This document shows, one piece after another, positions 8,224 through 17,137 of a stretch of 64,000 nucleotides of DNA. Under the pieces are notes generated by a model. It ran no database searches and was not told the DNA's origin. It saw only the letters and a list, made by a program, of their open reading frames with translations. The stretch spans positions 992,001 through 1,056,000 of the forward strand of contig NZ_CP109137.1 of the NCBI RefSeq assembly GCF_035918095.1, in the 5' to 3' direction. Source of the DNA: Streptomyces sp. NBC_01750 (lineage in GTDB: Bacteria > Actinomycetota > Actinomycetes > Streptomycetales > Streptomycetaceae). Both the position numbers and the translations under genes were made by a program. The stretch's first letter is position 1, and each line of letters opens with the position of its first letter.

Positions 8224-9567
8224 ATGGCTGTCACTGTCACCAAATCCGGGCAGGCCGCGAGTCCGAGGCGGCTTGCCCAGCGCAGGAAGCGGAACATCGC
8301 GGTGGTGTTCGTCCTGCCCGCCCTGCTGCTGCTCGGCGCGCTGGTCGTCTACCCGGTGCTGTTCTCCGCCGGCCGCAGCCTCTTCGACGCAAGCGGTGAT
8401 CGCTTCGTCGGCGGCGACAACTACGCCGAGATATTCAGCGACCCCGCGACGCTCAAAGCGATCCGCAACAGCACCATCTGGGTGGTCGTGGCTCCGGTTC
8501 TGCTGACCGGTCTCGGCCTGGTACTCGCCGTGCTCACCGAGAAGGTGCGCTGGGCGACCGCCTTCAAGCTGGTGCTCTTCCTGCCCATGGCCGTGTCGTT
8601 CCTCGCCGCCGGCATCATCTTCCGGCTCGTCTACGAGGAGGACCCGGACCGGGGCGTGCTCAACGCCGTGGCCGTCGGTGTCCACGACGCCTTCGACGAC
8701 CGCTCCGCCTACCCCACCGCCAGGGCCCGCGACGACCAGGGCCTGACGAGGGCCACGGGCGGTACCTACAGCACGGCCGACGCGGTCGGCCCGGGGAAGT
8801 CGATCAGTCTCGGCTTTGTCGGGGTCGCACCGGACAAGATGCCGGCAGAAGCCCGGCCCGCACAGGCCGCGTCCTTGGCCGCGCCCGCCGCGGACGAGGT
8901 CAGGGGCGTCGTCTACCTCGACTTCACCCCCGGCGGCGGCGGTACGCCGGGCAAGGTCGACCCGGCCGAGAAGGGCCTGCCGGGCATGTCGGTCGAGGCG
9001 GTACGGGACGGAAAGGTGGCCGCCACGGCCACCACCGCCGCGGACGGCTCCTTCAACTTCCGTGATCTGAAAGCCGGTTCGTACACCGTCCGGCTTCCGG
9101 CGGCGAACTTCGCGGCCCCGTACCAAGGCATTTCCTGGCTCGGACCGGCGTTGGTGACCCCGGCCATCATCGGTGCCTATCTGTGGATCTGGACCGGCTT
9201 CTCGATGGTGCTGATCGCGGCGGGGCTCGCGGCTCTCCCCCGGGACACGCTGGAGGCGGCCCGGATGGACGGCGCCAACGAATGGCAGATCTTCCGGAAG
9301 ATCACGGTGCCGCTGCTCACTCCGGTACTGACCGTGGTCTTTGTGACCCTGGTGATCAATGTGATGAAGGTCTTCGACCTCGTCTACATCATCGCGCCGG
9401 GACCGGTCCAGGAAGAGGCCAATGTGCTGGCGACCCGGATGTGGCTGGTGTCCTTCGGCGGCGGCAACAACCAGGGACTCGGCAGCGCCTTGAGCATGCT
9501 GCTGCTCCTCCTGGTCGTACCCGCCATGATCTTCAATGTCCGGCGCTTCCGAAGGAGCGGAAAATGA
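8224..9567 (+). CDS. Sugar ABC transporter permease with inserted SdrD_B-like extracytoplasmic domain (MalF-like)
   Basis: 447 aa MalF-type inner-membrane subunit. TM1 is about residues 25-47, TM2 86-104 and TM3 113-135. A hydrophilic insertion of about 155 residues follows before TM4 (about 303). It contains a stretch (about 217-291) with the prealbumin-like/SdrD_B pattern GVVYLDFTP, GLPGMSVEAV, ADGSFNFRDLKAGSYTV. After the insertion the normal permease resumes, with the EAA loop EAARMDGANEWQIFRKITVP (about 334) that docks the ATPase. The insertion sits where E. coli MalF has its periplasmic P2 domain that contacts the binding protein, so a similar role is plausible. The gene ends in an ATGA overlap with the next permease. 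No ATPase gene is nearby; an MsiK-type shared ATPase is expected. Confidence 0.92.
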   Translation: MAVTVTKSGQAASPRRLAQRRKRNIAVVFVLPALLLLGALVVYPVLFSAGRSLFDASGDRFVGGDNYAEIFSDPATLKAIRNSTIWVVVAPVLLTGLGLVLAVLTEKVRWATAFKLVLFLPMAVSFLAAGIIFRLVYEEDPDRGVLNAVAVGVHDAFDDRSAYPTARARDDQGLTRATGGTYSTADAVGPGKSISLGFVGVAPDKMPAEARPAQAASLAAPAADEVRGVVYLDFTPGGGGTPGKVDPAEKGLPGMSVEAVRDGKVAATATTAADGSFNFRDLKAGSYTVRLPAANFAAPYQGISWLGPALVTPAIIGAYLWIWTGFSMVLIAAGLAALPRDTLEAARMDGANEWQIFRKITVPLLTPVLTVVFVTLVINVMKVFDLVYIIAPGPVQEEANVLATRMWLVSFGGGNNQGLGSALSMLLLLLVVPAMIFNVRRFRRSGK

Positions 9568-10502
9568 GCGGCCACAGCACCATCGCGCGCAATCCGTCCT
9601 CGCAGGCGGCCGCGACCTCCGCCCACTTCGCCACTCCGCCGCGGCGCCCGCGCCCGCGTCCGCTGGGCCGACTGAGCGGCTGGCTCGGCAACGGACTGGT
9701 CCAGGCCCTCCTGATCGTGATCGCACTTGTCTGGATCACCCCGCTGGCCGGGCTGTTCCTGTCCTCGATGCGCTCCGAGCAGGACAACGCGGCCGAAGGC
9801 TGGTGGACGACGCTGACCGATCCCGGGCAGCTGTCCCTGGACAACTACACCGCTCTGTTCGAGAACTCCGGTATCACGCAGTCCTTCTGGAACACGGTGC
9901 TGATCTCGGTGCCGGCCACCGCACTGGTCGTCGGAATCGCGGCGCTGGCCGGATACGCCTTCGCCTGGCTGGAGTTCCCGGGCCGCGAGGCGATCTTCCT
10001 GGTGGTCGTGGGTCTCCTCGTGGTGCCGGTCCAGATCGGGCTGCTGCCGGTGGCCAAACTGTTCGGCGCCGTAGGGCTGTTCGGCACGATTCCGGGCGTG
10101 ATCCTCTTCCATGTCGCGTACGGGCTGCCCTTCGCGATCTTCCTGCTGCGCAACTACTTCGCCGAGATCCCGCGCGAAATGCTGGAGGCCGCGCGGATGG
10201 ACGGCGGCGGCGAGTGGCGGATCTTCTCCCGGCTGATCCTCCCTCTCGGACGGCCCGCGCTGGCCAGCCTGGCCATCTTCCAGTTCCTCTGGGTCTGGAA
10301 CGACATGCTGGTCGCGCTGCTCTTCGCGGACAGCGAGTCCCAGCCGCTCACCGTCGCCCTCCAGTCCGAGATGCGGCAGTTCGGCAGCAATATCGAGGTA
10401 CTGGCGCCGGGCGCCTTCCTCTCGCTGGTGGTGCCGCTGGTCGTCTTCTTCGCCTTCCAGCGGCACTTCGTCCAGGGGGTGATGGCGGGCTCCGTCAAAT
10501 AA
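9564..10502 (+). CDS. Sugar ABC transporter permease (MalG-like)
   Basis: 312 aa second membrane subunit of the alpha-glucoside importer. A cytoplasmic, Arg/Pro-rich N-terminal tail of about 45 residues precedes TM1 (LLIVIALVWITPLAGLFLSS). The EAA loop is visible as EAARMDGGGEWRIFSRLILP (about residue 208). The C-terminus FVQGVMAGSVK is typical of MalG-type permeases. ATG at 9564 overlaps the stop of permease 1. It closes the transport operon and is followed by a terminator-like hairpin. Confidence 0.95.
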   Translation: MSGHSTIARNPSSQAAATSAHFATPPRRPRPRPLGRLSGWLGNGLVQALLIVIALVWITPLAGLFLSSMRSEQDNAAEGWWTTLTDPGQLSLDNYTALFENSGITQSFWNTVLISVPATALVVGIAALAGYAFAWLEFPGREAIFLVVVGLLVVPVQIGLLPVAKLFGAVGLFGTIPGVILFHVAYGLPFAIFLLRNYFAEIPREMLEAARMDGGGEWRIFSRLILPLGRPALASLAIFQFLWVWNDMLVALLFADSESQPLTVALQSEMRQFGSNIEVLAPGAFLSLVVPLVVFFAFQRHFVQGVMAGSVK

Positions 10503-10515
10503 CGGACGGGGAGCC

Positions 10516-10551
10516 GGGGCCCGAACCGGCTTCACTGCCGGGGTTCGGCCC
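10516..10551 (+). terminator. Hairpin after the sugar transport operon
   Basis: Bulged stem formed by GGGGCCCGAACCGGC and GCCGGGGTTCGGCCC around the loop TTCACT, 13 bp after the permease stop. There is no U-tract, as is usual in Streptomyces. Confidence 0.6.
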
Positions 10552-10631
10552 ACGGTTGGCGCAATAGCGCGAGCGGTGCCCGGCGGGTACACACACTTGC
10601 CGGACACCGCCGCCGCAGCCGAGGAGCCGGC

Positions 10632-11360
10632 TTGGAGACGAAGCCCGGGCCCGACCTCACGTCCAGCACCTCCCTCACATCCCTCATGGCGGCGCTGACA
10701 CTGACAACAGGCATGGTCGAAGCCGTGAGCCTGCTCGCCCTGGGCTCCGTGTTCACCGCCATGCAGACCGGCAATGTGCTCTTCTTCGGCTTCGCGCTCG
10801 TGGGCGAGGGCAGAGCGTCCGCGGTGGCGACGTCCGTGTCGCTCGGGTCCTTCGCCGCCGGAGCCCTCCTCGGCGCCCGGCTGGAGTCGGCGATGGAAGC
10901 CCGCAGGCACCGGTGGTTCGTTCTCGCGCTGATCATGGAATCGGCGCTGCTCGCCGTGGCGGCGTTCACGGCCTGGGGGCTCGGACCGGCGCACGGCGCA
11001 CCGTCCGGTCGCCACATCACGGCGGTGGCCTGGGTGGCACTTGCCATGGGCATGCGCAATGTGACCGCGATGCGCGCTCGCGTGCCGGACCTGCCGACCA
11101 CCCTGGTCACGCGGACCATCACCGCGCTGGTCAGCGGTTCGACCCTCGGTCACGACACGGCGCTGGGCTACGGCAGCGGCGCCTCGGCCCGCAGGGGCGT
11201 CGCGGTCCTCGCGATGCTCGCGGGCAGCGTCCTCGGCGCATCGCTTCTCCGCCTGCACTGGTCACCGACGGGAGTGCTGCTCCTGACGGCCGGCGAAATC
11301 CTCGCCATCGCGGCCGCGTTCGCCGCCACCGCCCGGCACCGTCCTCCGCCGACGGGGTGA
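10632..11360 (+). CDS. DUF1275 (YoaK-like) membrane protein
   Basis: 242 aa integral membrane protein. The family signature is visible: TTGMVEAVSLLALGSVFTAM and QTGNVLFFGFAL near the N-terminus, then MAMGMRNVTAMRARVPDLPTTLVT in the middle. About six hydrophobic segments. The start is TTG at 10632 with GAGGAG eight bases upstream. DUF1275 proteins are of unknown function, often proposed transporters. It lies between the sugar operon and the RpiR regulator, co-directional, but separated by a hairpin, so it is probably transcribed on its own. Confidence 0.88.
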   Translation: METKPGPDLTSSTSLTSLMAALTLTTGMVEAVSLLALGSVFTAMQTGNVLFFGFALVGEGRASAVATSVSLGSFAAGALLGARLESAMEARRHRWFVLALIMESALLAVAAFTAWGLGPAHGAPSGRHITAVAWVALAMGMRNVTAMRARVPDLPTTLVTRTITALVSGSTLGHDTALGYGSGASARRGVAVLAMLAGSVLGASLLRLHWSPTGVLLLTAGEILAIAAAFAATARHRPPPTG

Positions 11361-11430
11361 CCCGCGCTCCACGGTCTCCACGGACGCGAAGTGCGTCATC
11401 GGACGCCGGCGCGCCAGCCGTGTCGTTCTG

Positions 11431-11460
11431 CCTTGGTGTGCCTTGTTCCGCCTTGTTCCG
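11431..11460. repeat. 10-bp tandem repeat, three copies
   Basis: CCTTGGTGTG followed by two identical CCTTGTTCCG units, lying between the DUF1275 gene and the RpiR gene. Period is exactly 10 bp. Confidence 0.75.
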
Positions 11461-11545
11461 CCCTCGCTCCCCGCGAAAGTTCCACCGTGCGGCCACGCTG
11501 CGTGAGCTATGTTGAGCACGAGTGGGACGACAAGGAGGCACACCG

Positions 11546-12469
11546 GTGCCATCAGGGCAGCAGGCACGCGCACAGGCGTCTGCGATCACGCCGGGAAAGC
11601 AGTCTCCGGACACGGAGGCAGCTCCCACGGACAGGGTTCTCGCACTGTTCGGCGGCCACAGGCTGTCCCCCGCGCAGCGGCGCATCGCCCAGTACATGGT
11701 CGACCACCTCACCGAGGCCGCGTTCCTGTCGATCACGGACCTCGCGGAACGCGTAGGGGTGAGCCAGCCGTCGGTGACCCGCTTCGCCTCCTCCTTGGGT
11801 TTCAGCGGGTTTCCCGCACTCCGAGAGGCCCTCCAGCCCATCGCGCTCAGCGCGGGTGCCCAGTCCCCGGACACCCGGGAGGAGATCCGCCGCAATGAGC
11901 TGCAGGCAGCCGTCGACGCCGAGATCGAGAACCTCGAGAGCCTGCGCCGCGTGCTCGCCGACCCCAACCAGGTGCTCGAGATCGGCCGCGACCTCGCCCT
12001 TTCGACGCCGCTGACCATTCTGGGCCTGCGGATCTCCGTATCACTGGCGGAGTACTTCGCCTACGCCGCCCGGCGGATCCATCCCGACGTACGCCTGGTG
12101 ACCCGCGGCGGCAGCGTCGCCTACGACGCGCTGCTCCAGTCGCGGGAGGCGGGCGGGACCTGGGTGCTGGCGTTCGCGATGCCGAGGCACGCCAACGAGA
12201 CGCTGGCAGCGATGCGGGCCGCCCGCAGGACGGGTCTGCACGTCGCGCTGATCACCGACCTGACGCTCGGGCCGCTCGTGGACGAAGCCGACGTGGTGCT
12301 CACCGCCGGCACCGGATCACGTCTCGTCTTCGACTCCTATGCGGCGCCGGTGGTCATGTCGGCCGCAGTCCTCCAGGCCATGGCCGATGCCGACCCCGAG
12401 CGCACACAGGTGCGGCTGGAGGGCTACGAACAGGTCGCCGACCAGCACGACTTCTTCATCGAGGACTGA
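11546..12469 (+). CDS. RpiR/MurR family transcriptional regulator with SIS domain
   Basis: 307 aa. GTG at 11546 is preceded by AAGGAGG with seven-base spacing; no better upstream start is seen. The N-terminal HTH_6 domain (about residues 30-105) contains LSPAQRRIAQYMVDHL and LAERVGVSQPSVTRFASSLGFSG cut across the recognition helix. A C-terminal SIS sugar-phosphate-binding domain (about 140-280) contains GGSVAYDAL and DVVLTAGTGS. RpiR proteins sense phosphosugars or amino sugars and repress or activate sugar catabolic genes, so this is a candidate regulator of the adjacent alpha-glucoside locus or of the operator-like elements immediately downstream. Confidence 0.9.
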   Translation: MPSGQQARAQASAITPGKQSPDTEAAPTDRVLALFGGHRLSPAQRRIAQYMVDHLTEAAFLSITDLAERVGVSQPSVTRFASSLGFSGFPALREALQPIALSAGAQSPDTREEIRRNELQAAVDAEIENLESLRRVLADPNQVLEIGRDLALSTPLTILGLRISVSLAEYFAYAARRIHPDVRLVTRGGSVAYDALLQSREAGGTWVLAFAMPRHANETLAAMRAARRTGLHVALITDLTLGPLVDEADVVLTAGTGSRLVFDSYAAPVVMSAAVLQAMADADPERTQVRLEGYEQVADQHDFFIED

Positions 12470-13025
12470 CCCGGGTCCCTCCTTACGGACCGACACGAGC
12501 CTCAGCGACGCGAGCCGAAAGCCGCCCTCCCGCCGGTCCTGGCGACGGGCCGTCCTCCCTGCCGCTTCGCAGCCCACCGAAGACCTGGTCATGGATCATG
12601 CATCACGTTTGGTGCATGAATTTTTTCATACCCTTGCTTACTCGACGGTATATATATTTACTGCATCTGCGACCCCCGGGTGCCCCGAAGTCGCGAGCTT
12701 GACCTCAGCCCTCACCCGAAGGAAAGCCGGCGGTCCGCACCATGCACTCCACGCCTCGCCCCGCCGCACGCGGCGCAGCCCGCAGGAAGCAGCTGGACTC
12801 AGGTACGCGCGGAGTACCGCATCGAGCCCCATAGGGCCTCTTGACCGAACACCCAGGGACGGCGCTCCTCCTCCTCGCGTCGGCCCATGGTGTTCAACCC
12901 GGGCGCCGCGCTTCGCGCGGATGCCCTTGGCGGCCCCGGTCAACCCCTGGGCCGGGGCCGCCAGACACTCCCGCGACCACCCCCGCGATCAGAGCCCATC
13001 CGCCTCACATCCGGAAGCGACGACG
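12470..13025. other. 556-bp gap with an AT-rich promoter/operator-like island
   Basis: No convincing gene. 12590-12660 is unusually AT-rich for this genome and includes a TATATATATTTA stretch and two inverted repeats (see separate entry). A 30-codon open frame at 12742 lacks good support. The rest is ordinary GC-rich spacer leading to the small gene at 13026. Confidence 0.6.
12596..12628. promoter_or_regulatory. Candidate RpiR-type operator
   Basis: A 7-bp perfect inverted repeat (TCATGCA at 12596-12602, TGCATGA at 12613-12619) overlaps a second element, TGAATTTTTTCA, at 12617-12628. TGAA-N4-TTCA with an AT core resembles half sites reported for RpiR/MurR-type regulators. The element lies 127 bp after the RpiR gene and upstream of the 13026/13569 pair. 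Confidence 0.4.
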
Positions 13026-13418
13026 ATGTCCCAGACCTACTCACCGATCGACTCCGACTGGCCTTGTCAGGTCAAGGCCCCCGGTAGCCACGATTGGGAG
13101 CGCACGGCGGCCCGGTGGCTGCGAGACCTCCTGCCGGCCCGATACGCGGGCTACTCGACGCTGACCCGCCATCACATCCTGCTCGCCCGCCATGCACACC
13201 TTCAGGTGCAGCACGAGATACGAGCGGTGCGGGTCGCCCTGCAGACCTGCCGGGCGGAACTGCCCACCCTGGGGGTGTCCGAGATAATCATCGAGAGCAC
13301 CATCAGGCTCTACGCCATCGAGCTGGAGCAGCTGAACCGCCTGGCCCGCGGCGTCCGGCTCATCACCGAGGCTCTCCTGGCCGGCAGCGATGCCCCCCGC
13401 AGGCGGTCGCACATCTAG
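13026..13418 (+). CDS. Small conserved-type protein of unknown function
   Basis: 130 aa, starting MSQTYSPIDSDWPC. ATG at 13026 has GGAAG about ten bases upstream. No membrane segment or signal peptide. The sequence is helical and Arg/Leu-rich, with a central TLTRHHILLARHAHLQVQHE and a C-terminal half ESTIRLYAIELEQLNRLARG, suggesting a bundle of long helices. Codon usage is typical of the genome, which supports a real gene. It lies 150 bp upstream of the GH15 gene on the same strand. No family recognised. Confidence 0.7.
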   Translation: MSQTYSPIDSDWPCQVKAPGSHDWERTAARWLRDLLPARYAGYSTLTRHHILLARHAHLQVQHEIRAVRVALQTCRAELPTLGVSEIIIESTIRLYAIELEQLNRLARGVRLITEALLAGSDAPRRRSHI

Positions 13419-13568
13419 GAACGGGGCTTCCCGCTCGGCCAACCGGTCGAGCGAGCACCTCGGCGCGGACACCCTGGCGTGCGGTCCTGTCCCCGGCATC
13501 GCACGATGGAGTTCGCCACCGACGGAGCCACCGACGGGGGTCACCGGCTCCGGACGAGGGGACCCTCG

Positions 13569-15404
13569 ATGCGCCAGTACCCGCCCATCGCCGACCACGG
13601 GATGATTGGGGACCTGCAGACCGCCGCTCTGGTGGCGTCCGACGGATCGATCGACTGGTTCTGCGCCCCGCGATTCGACTCCCCCAGCATCTTCGCCGCT
13701 CTGCTCGACCAGGACCGTGGCGGCAGCTTCCGGATCGCGGCCGACCACCCGGATGCCAGGATCACCCAGCTCTACCTCCCCGACACCGCAGTCCTGATCA
13801 CCCGATACCTCACCACCGAAGGGGTGGGCGAGGTCGTGGACTTCATGCCCGTGGACACCCCGGAAAACGTGACGGACCGGCACCGGATCTTCCGAGCGAT
13901 GCGCGTCGTGCGCGGCAGTATGCGGTTCACCGTGGAGTGCAGACCTCGCTTCGACTACGGCCGTGCCACGCACAAACTCACCCTGAGCGATGCCGGCGAC
14001 ACCGCTTCCTTCACCGGCCCCGGCATCGACGTACACCTCCAGAGCAGCGCACCGCTGAGCACCGACAACGACCTCGACGTCCAGGGCGCCGTCACATTGC
14101 AGGCCGGCGAACTCGCCGTCGTCGTACTGACCACCGGCGACAGCGGCGGCGCGCCGCCGGAGCCGCTCAACGCCGACAAGGCGTGGGCCACTTGGCAGGC
14201 GACCGTACACTTCTGGCACCAGTGGCTCCGGACGTCCCGGTACCGCGGCCGCTGGCGGCAGACCGTGAACCGCTCGGCCATCACACTCAAGCTCCTCACC
14301 TATGCGCCCACGGGCGCCCCGGTCGCCGCCGCGACCGCCGGACTGCCCGAGCAGATCGGCGGCGAACGCAACTGGGACTACCGCTACACCTGGATCCGGG
14401 ACGCCTCTCTGTCCGTACGATCCCTGATCGATCTGGGTTTCACCGAGGAGGCGAACGCCTTCCGCCAGTGGCTCGGCCAGCGGGTGGCCGCGGGCGCGAC
14501 CATCACCGGCGAGCCGCTGCAGATCATGTACCGGGTGGACGGCGACCCGCACCTGAGCGAGGAGGTGCTCGACAACCTGGAGGGTTATCTCGGATCGTTC
14601 CCGGTGCGCATCGGGAACGGAGCGGCCGACCAGCTCCAGCTGGACATCTACGGCGAGGCGGCATTGGCACTGCTGGAGTCCGGTGCCATCGCGGAGACCG
14701 CCGGCTACCAGGGCTGGCTGGCCGTCGCCGGTGTCCTGGACTATCTGGCCGACAACTGGGACCGGCCCGACGAGGGCATCTGGGAGACCCGCGGCGGCCG
14801 CAAGAACTTCACCTACGGCCGGCTGATGTCCTGGGTGGCCTTCGACCGCGGCATCCGTCTCGCCCGTGACAACGCCCGGCCCGCCGACCTGGAGCGCTGG
14901 ACCGCCTGCCGCGACGCGATCTTTGTGCAGGTGATGGAGCGCGGCTGGAACGAGCAGCTCCAAGCCTTCGTCCAGCACTACGACACCGACGTCCTGGACG
15001 CCTCACTGCTGCTCATGCCGCTCGTCGGATTCGTCGCGCCCAAGGACCCGCGCTGGCTCGCCACACTCGACGCCATGGAGCGCGAGCTGGTATCCGACAG
15101 CCTGGTCTACCGCTACGACCCCTCGGCCTCTCCGGACGGACTCAGAGGCTCCGAGGGCACATTCACGCTCTGCACCTTCCACTATGTGCAGGCGCTCGCC
15201 CGTGCGGGGCGGGTCGAAGAGGCACGTTACGCCTTCGAGAAGATGCTCACCTACGCCAACCATGTCGGCCTTTTCGCCGAGGAGATCGGCCCGACCGGAG
15301 AGCAACTGGGAAACTTCCCACAGGCGTTCACCCACATGTCTCTCATCACGGCAGCCATGGCACTGGACGTGGCTCTCGACAAGGCCGAAAGCCTGGGACC
15401 CTAG
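13569..15404 (+). CDS. Glycoside hydrolase family 15 protein (glucoamylase/trehalase-like)
   Basis: 611 aa. The N-terminal beta-sandwich domain begins with the family hallmark IADHGMIGDLQTAALVASDGSIDWFC. The C-terminal (alpha/alpha)6 domain (about residues 225-600) contains GERNWDYRYTWIRDAS (catalytic-site WIRD), the region GIWETRGGRKNFTYGRLMSW (general acid Glu) and FAEEIGPTGEQLGNFPQAFTH (base Glu). No signal peptide, so it is cytoplasmic. Actinobacterial members include trehalases and glucoamylases of this length. ATG at 13569 follows GAGGGG; an in-frame start 90 bp upstream is less likely because the family N-terminus aligns here. Context suggests alpha-glucoside or trehalose breakdown. 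Confidence 0.93.
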   Translation: MRQYPPIADHGMIGDLQTAALVASDGSIDWFCAPRFDSPSIFAALLDQDRGGSFRIAADHPDARITQLYLPDTAVLITRYLTTEGVGEVVDFMPVDTPENVTDRHRIFRAMRVVRGSMRFTVECRPRFDYGRATHKLTLSDAGDTASFTGPGIDVHLQSSAPLSTDNDLDVQGAVTLQAGELAVVVLTTGDSGGAPPEPLNADKAWATWQATVHFWHQWLRTSRYRGRWRQTVNRSAITLKLLTYAPTGAPVAAATAGLPEQIGGERNWDYRYTWIRDASLSVRSLIDLGFTEEANAFRQWLGQRVAAGATITGEPLQIMYRVDGDPHLSEEVLDNLEGYLGSFPVRIGNGAADQLQLDIYGEAALALLESGAIAETAGYQGWLAVAGVLDYLADNWDRPDEGIWETRGGRKNFTYGRLMSWVAFDRGIRLARDNARPADLERWTACRDAIFVQVMERGWNEQLQAFVQHYDTDVLDASLLLMPLVGFVAPKDPRWLATLDAMERELVSDSLVYRYDPSASPDGLRGSEGTFTLCTFHYVQALARAGRVEEARYAFEKMLTYANHVGLFAEEIGPTGEQLGNFPQAFTHMSLITAAMALDVALDKAESLGP

Positions 15405-15720
15405 CCGACTCGCAGGACGCGCGTCGCAAGGTGTCGGTCCACGCCGCCCGGCGGCCGGTGATCAGATCACCGCCTGGATGCCCGGAAGGCCCTCCGCATG
15501 CTCCGGGGCATACACCAACATCGTCCCTCCTGCCCGGAAGCCGGGCAGGTGCAGACCGACGCCTCCCGTACGGCACCTCACGCCGACTCCGGTACGGCAC
15601 CTCACGCAGGCCGGCTCGGCGTGCCGGAACGAAGTGCCGGGCCAAGACTGGAAGGTGTGAGGCCGAGCCCCGAGACAGCGGCTCGGCGCGGCCAGGACCA
15701 TCCACGCTGAAGGCGGCCAT
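15405..15720. other. 316-bp gap with a 24-bp-period direct repeat
   Basis: No gene seen. GTACGGCACCTCACGC occurs at 15568-15583 and again at 15592-15607 (16 identical bases, 24-bp period). A small hairpin (GCCGAGCC / GGCTCGGC) lies at 15662-15687. The gap leads into the chimeric pseudogene at 15721. Confidence 0.6.
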
Positions 15721-17098
15721 GAGTTCCGACGTGAGACGTGTCGCAGTCGTGGGTGACTGTCCGCTCTTTCGATGTGGCCTGGCTCAGGTCGTCGACACCG
15801 CCCCGGACCTGGTGTTCGCCCTCGGCGCGCGTTCGGTCGACGAAGTAGACGGAAGGCTTGTGCGAGGCGATGTCGTGGACTTCAGCCAGTTCGATTCGCA
15901 AGGGCGTGGAATCGTCGACTCGGTGTGCATCATGTATGCCGGCCGGACCGAGTGCAAAGGTGACTTGTGGCCGCACAACTGGGTGCACCGGCAGCCTATG
16001 ACGGCATGCGGACGGAGCTCTACACCGTAACCAGCATGGGGCGGTCACCCGACGATCTGAGCATTGGCACGTACTGCCACGAAAGCGGACATCTGCTGTG
16101 GGTGGCCGGATCTCTATGACTACGGCACGGCCGAAAGGGAAGGCGACGACTTCACGAGTGCGGGGATGGGGACGTACTGCGTGATGGGAGCGGGGAACCA
16201 CCTGGGCGATGGCCGAACGCCCTCGCCCGTTTGCGTGTACCTGAGGCGACACGTGGGCTGGTGCGGGCAGGACGTCGACATCGCCGGAGCGGACAACTAC
16301 GTGGCCAAGCACGGAGACTACGACACCGCCCTCATCTACCAGCACCCGGAGCGCGCAGACACCGAGTACTTCCTCGTCGAGAACCGGAGTCGCGACGACT
16401 TCGACGTGAACCTGACCGCCAGTGGACTCGCCGTCTACCACTGCGACATCGACGGATCGAATGAATTCCAGCAGGGCACGTCGGCCCATCATTACCAGTG
16501 CGCACTCATGCAGGCGGACGGTCATCTGGACCTCGAAACCAACGCCAATCAAGGCGACGGCGGCGATCTGTACGGACCGACCGAGGGCACCGCACTGTCA
16601 CACAGCAGCCGCCCGGCATCTCTGTGGTGGGACGGAAGCGAGTCCGGCCTCACCATCTCGCAGGTCAGCGGTCCGGGCCCGGTGATCACATTCCGCACGG
16701 GGACACAGGGAGCGGCGGGTATCTCCGTCGCCGGAAAGTCCTCGCCCGCCGCGGTGATCTCCGCGGAGAGCGCCGGCGGTCTGACCGACGCCATCACGCT
16801 GCAGGGCCTGGGCACGGTCCGGGAGCTGGAGGTCTCGATCGATATCGCGCACCCCCGCATCGGCGATCTGCGTGTGGTGTTGCTGTCGCCGACGGGGCGC
16901 CGGGCGGTGCTCCACAATCGCACGGGCGGAAGCACCAACGACCTTCGGCTGTCGCTCGATTCAAGGCCGCCTTCCCTCCTCGCTCCACTGGTCGGCGAGG
17001 GCGTGGCAGGCGAGTGGAAGCTCAGGATCACCGACGCTGCGGAGTCCAGCACGGGCAAACTGCTGCACTGGGAGCTGCATGTGCGGACCGGAACCTGA
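15721..17098 (+). pseudogene. Chimeric pseudogene: response-regulator stub joined to a frameshifted M6 metalloprotease
   Basis: The frame opening at 15721 reads RRVAVVGDCPLFRCGLAQVV and on to RLVRGDVV, the start of a NarL/FixJ receiver domain. It then changes abruptly (about 15885) to DFSQFDSQGRGIVDSVCIMYAG and KGDLWPHNW, which is M6 (immune-inhibitor-A-like) protease. The protease frame is broken near 15975 (continuing AYDGMRTELYTVTSMG one frame over) and again near 16100, just after the zinc-binding CHESGH. It then runs as CGWPDLYDYG to 17098. The C-terminus (about 16730-17095) is a P/Homo B domain (LEVSIDIAHPRIGDLRVVLL, GEWKLRITD). The protease N-terminus and signal peptide are missing. 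The protein cannot be made as an active enzyme. Confidence 0.85.
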
Positions 17099-17137
17099 GC
17101 GCGCCGGGCCTGCGGCCGCAACTTCTCCCACCTCGGC

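Noticed and set aside
12742..12834. 30-codon frame after the AT-rich patch
   Set aside because: No family or convincing RBS spacing; below what can be supported.
15662..15687. Small hairpin before the chimeric pseudogene as a terminator for the GH15 gene
   Set aside because: It lies more than 250 bp after the GH15 stop and is short; function not supportable.
16064..17098. Treating the downstream M6 frame as a complete gene
   Set aside because: Its first codons lie after the zinc-binding HExxH, which is in another frame; it cannot encode an active protease.
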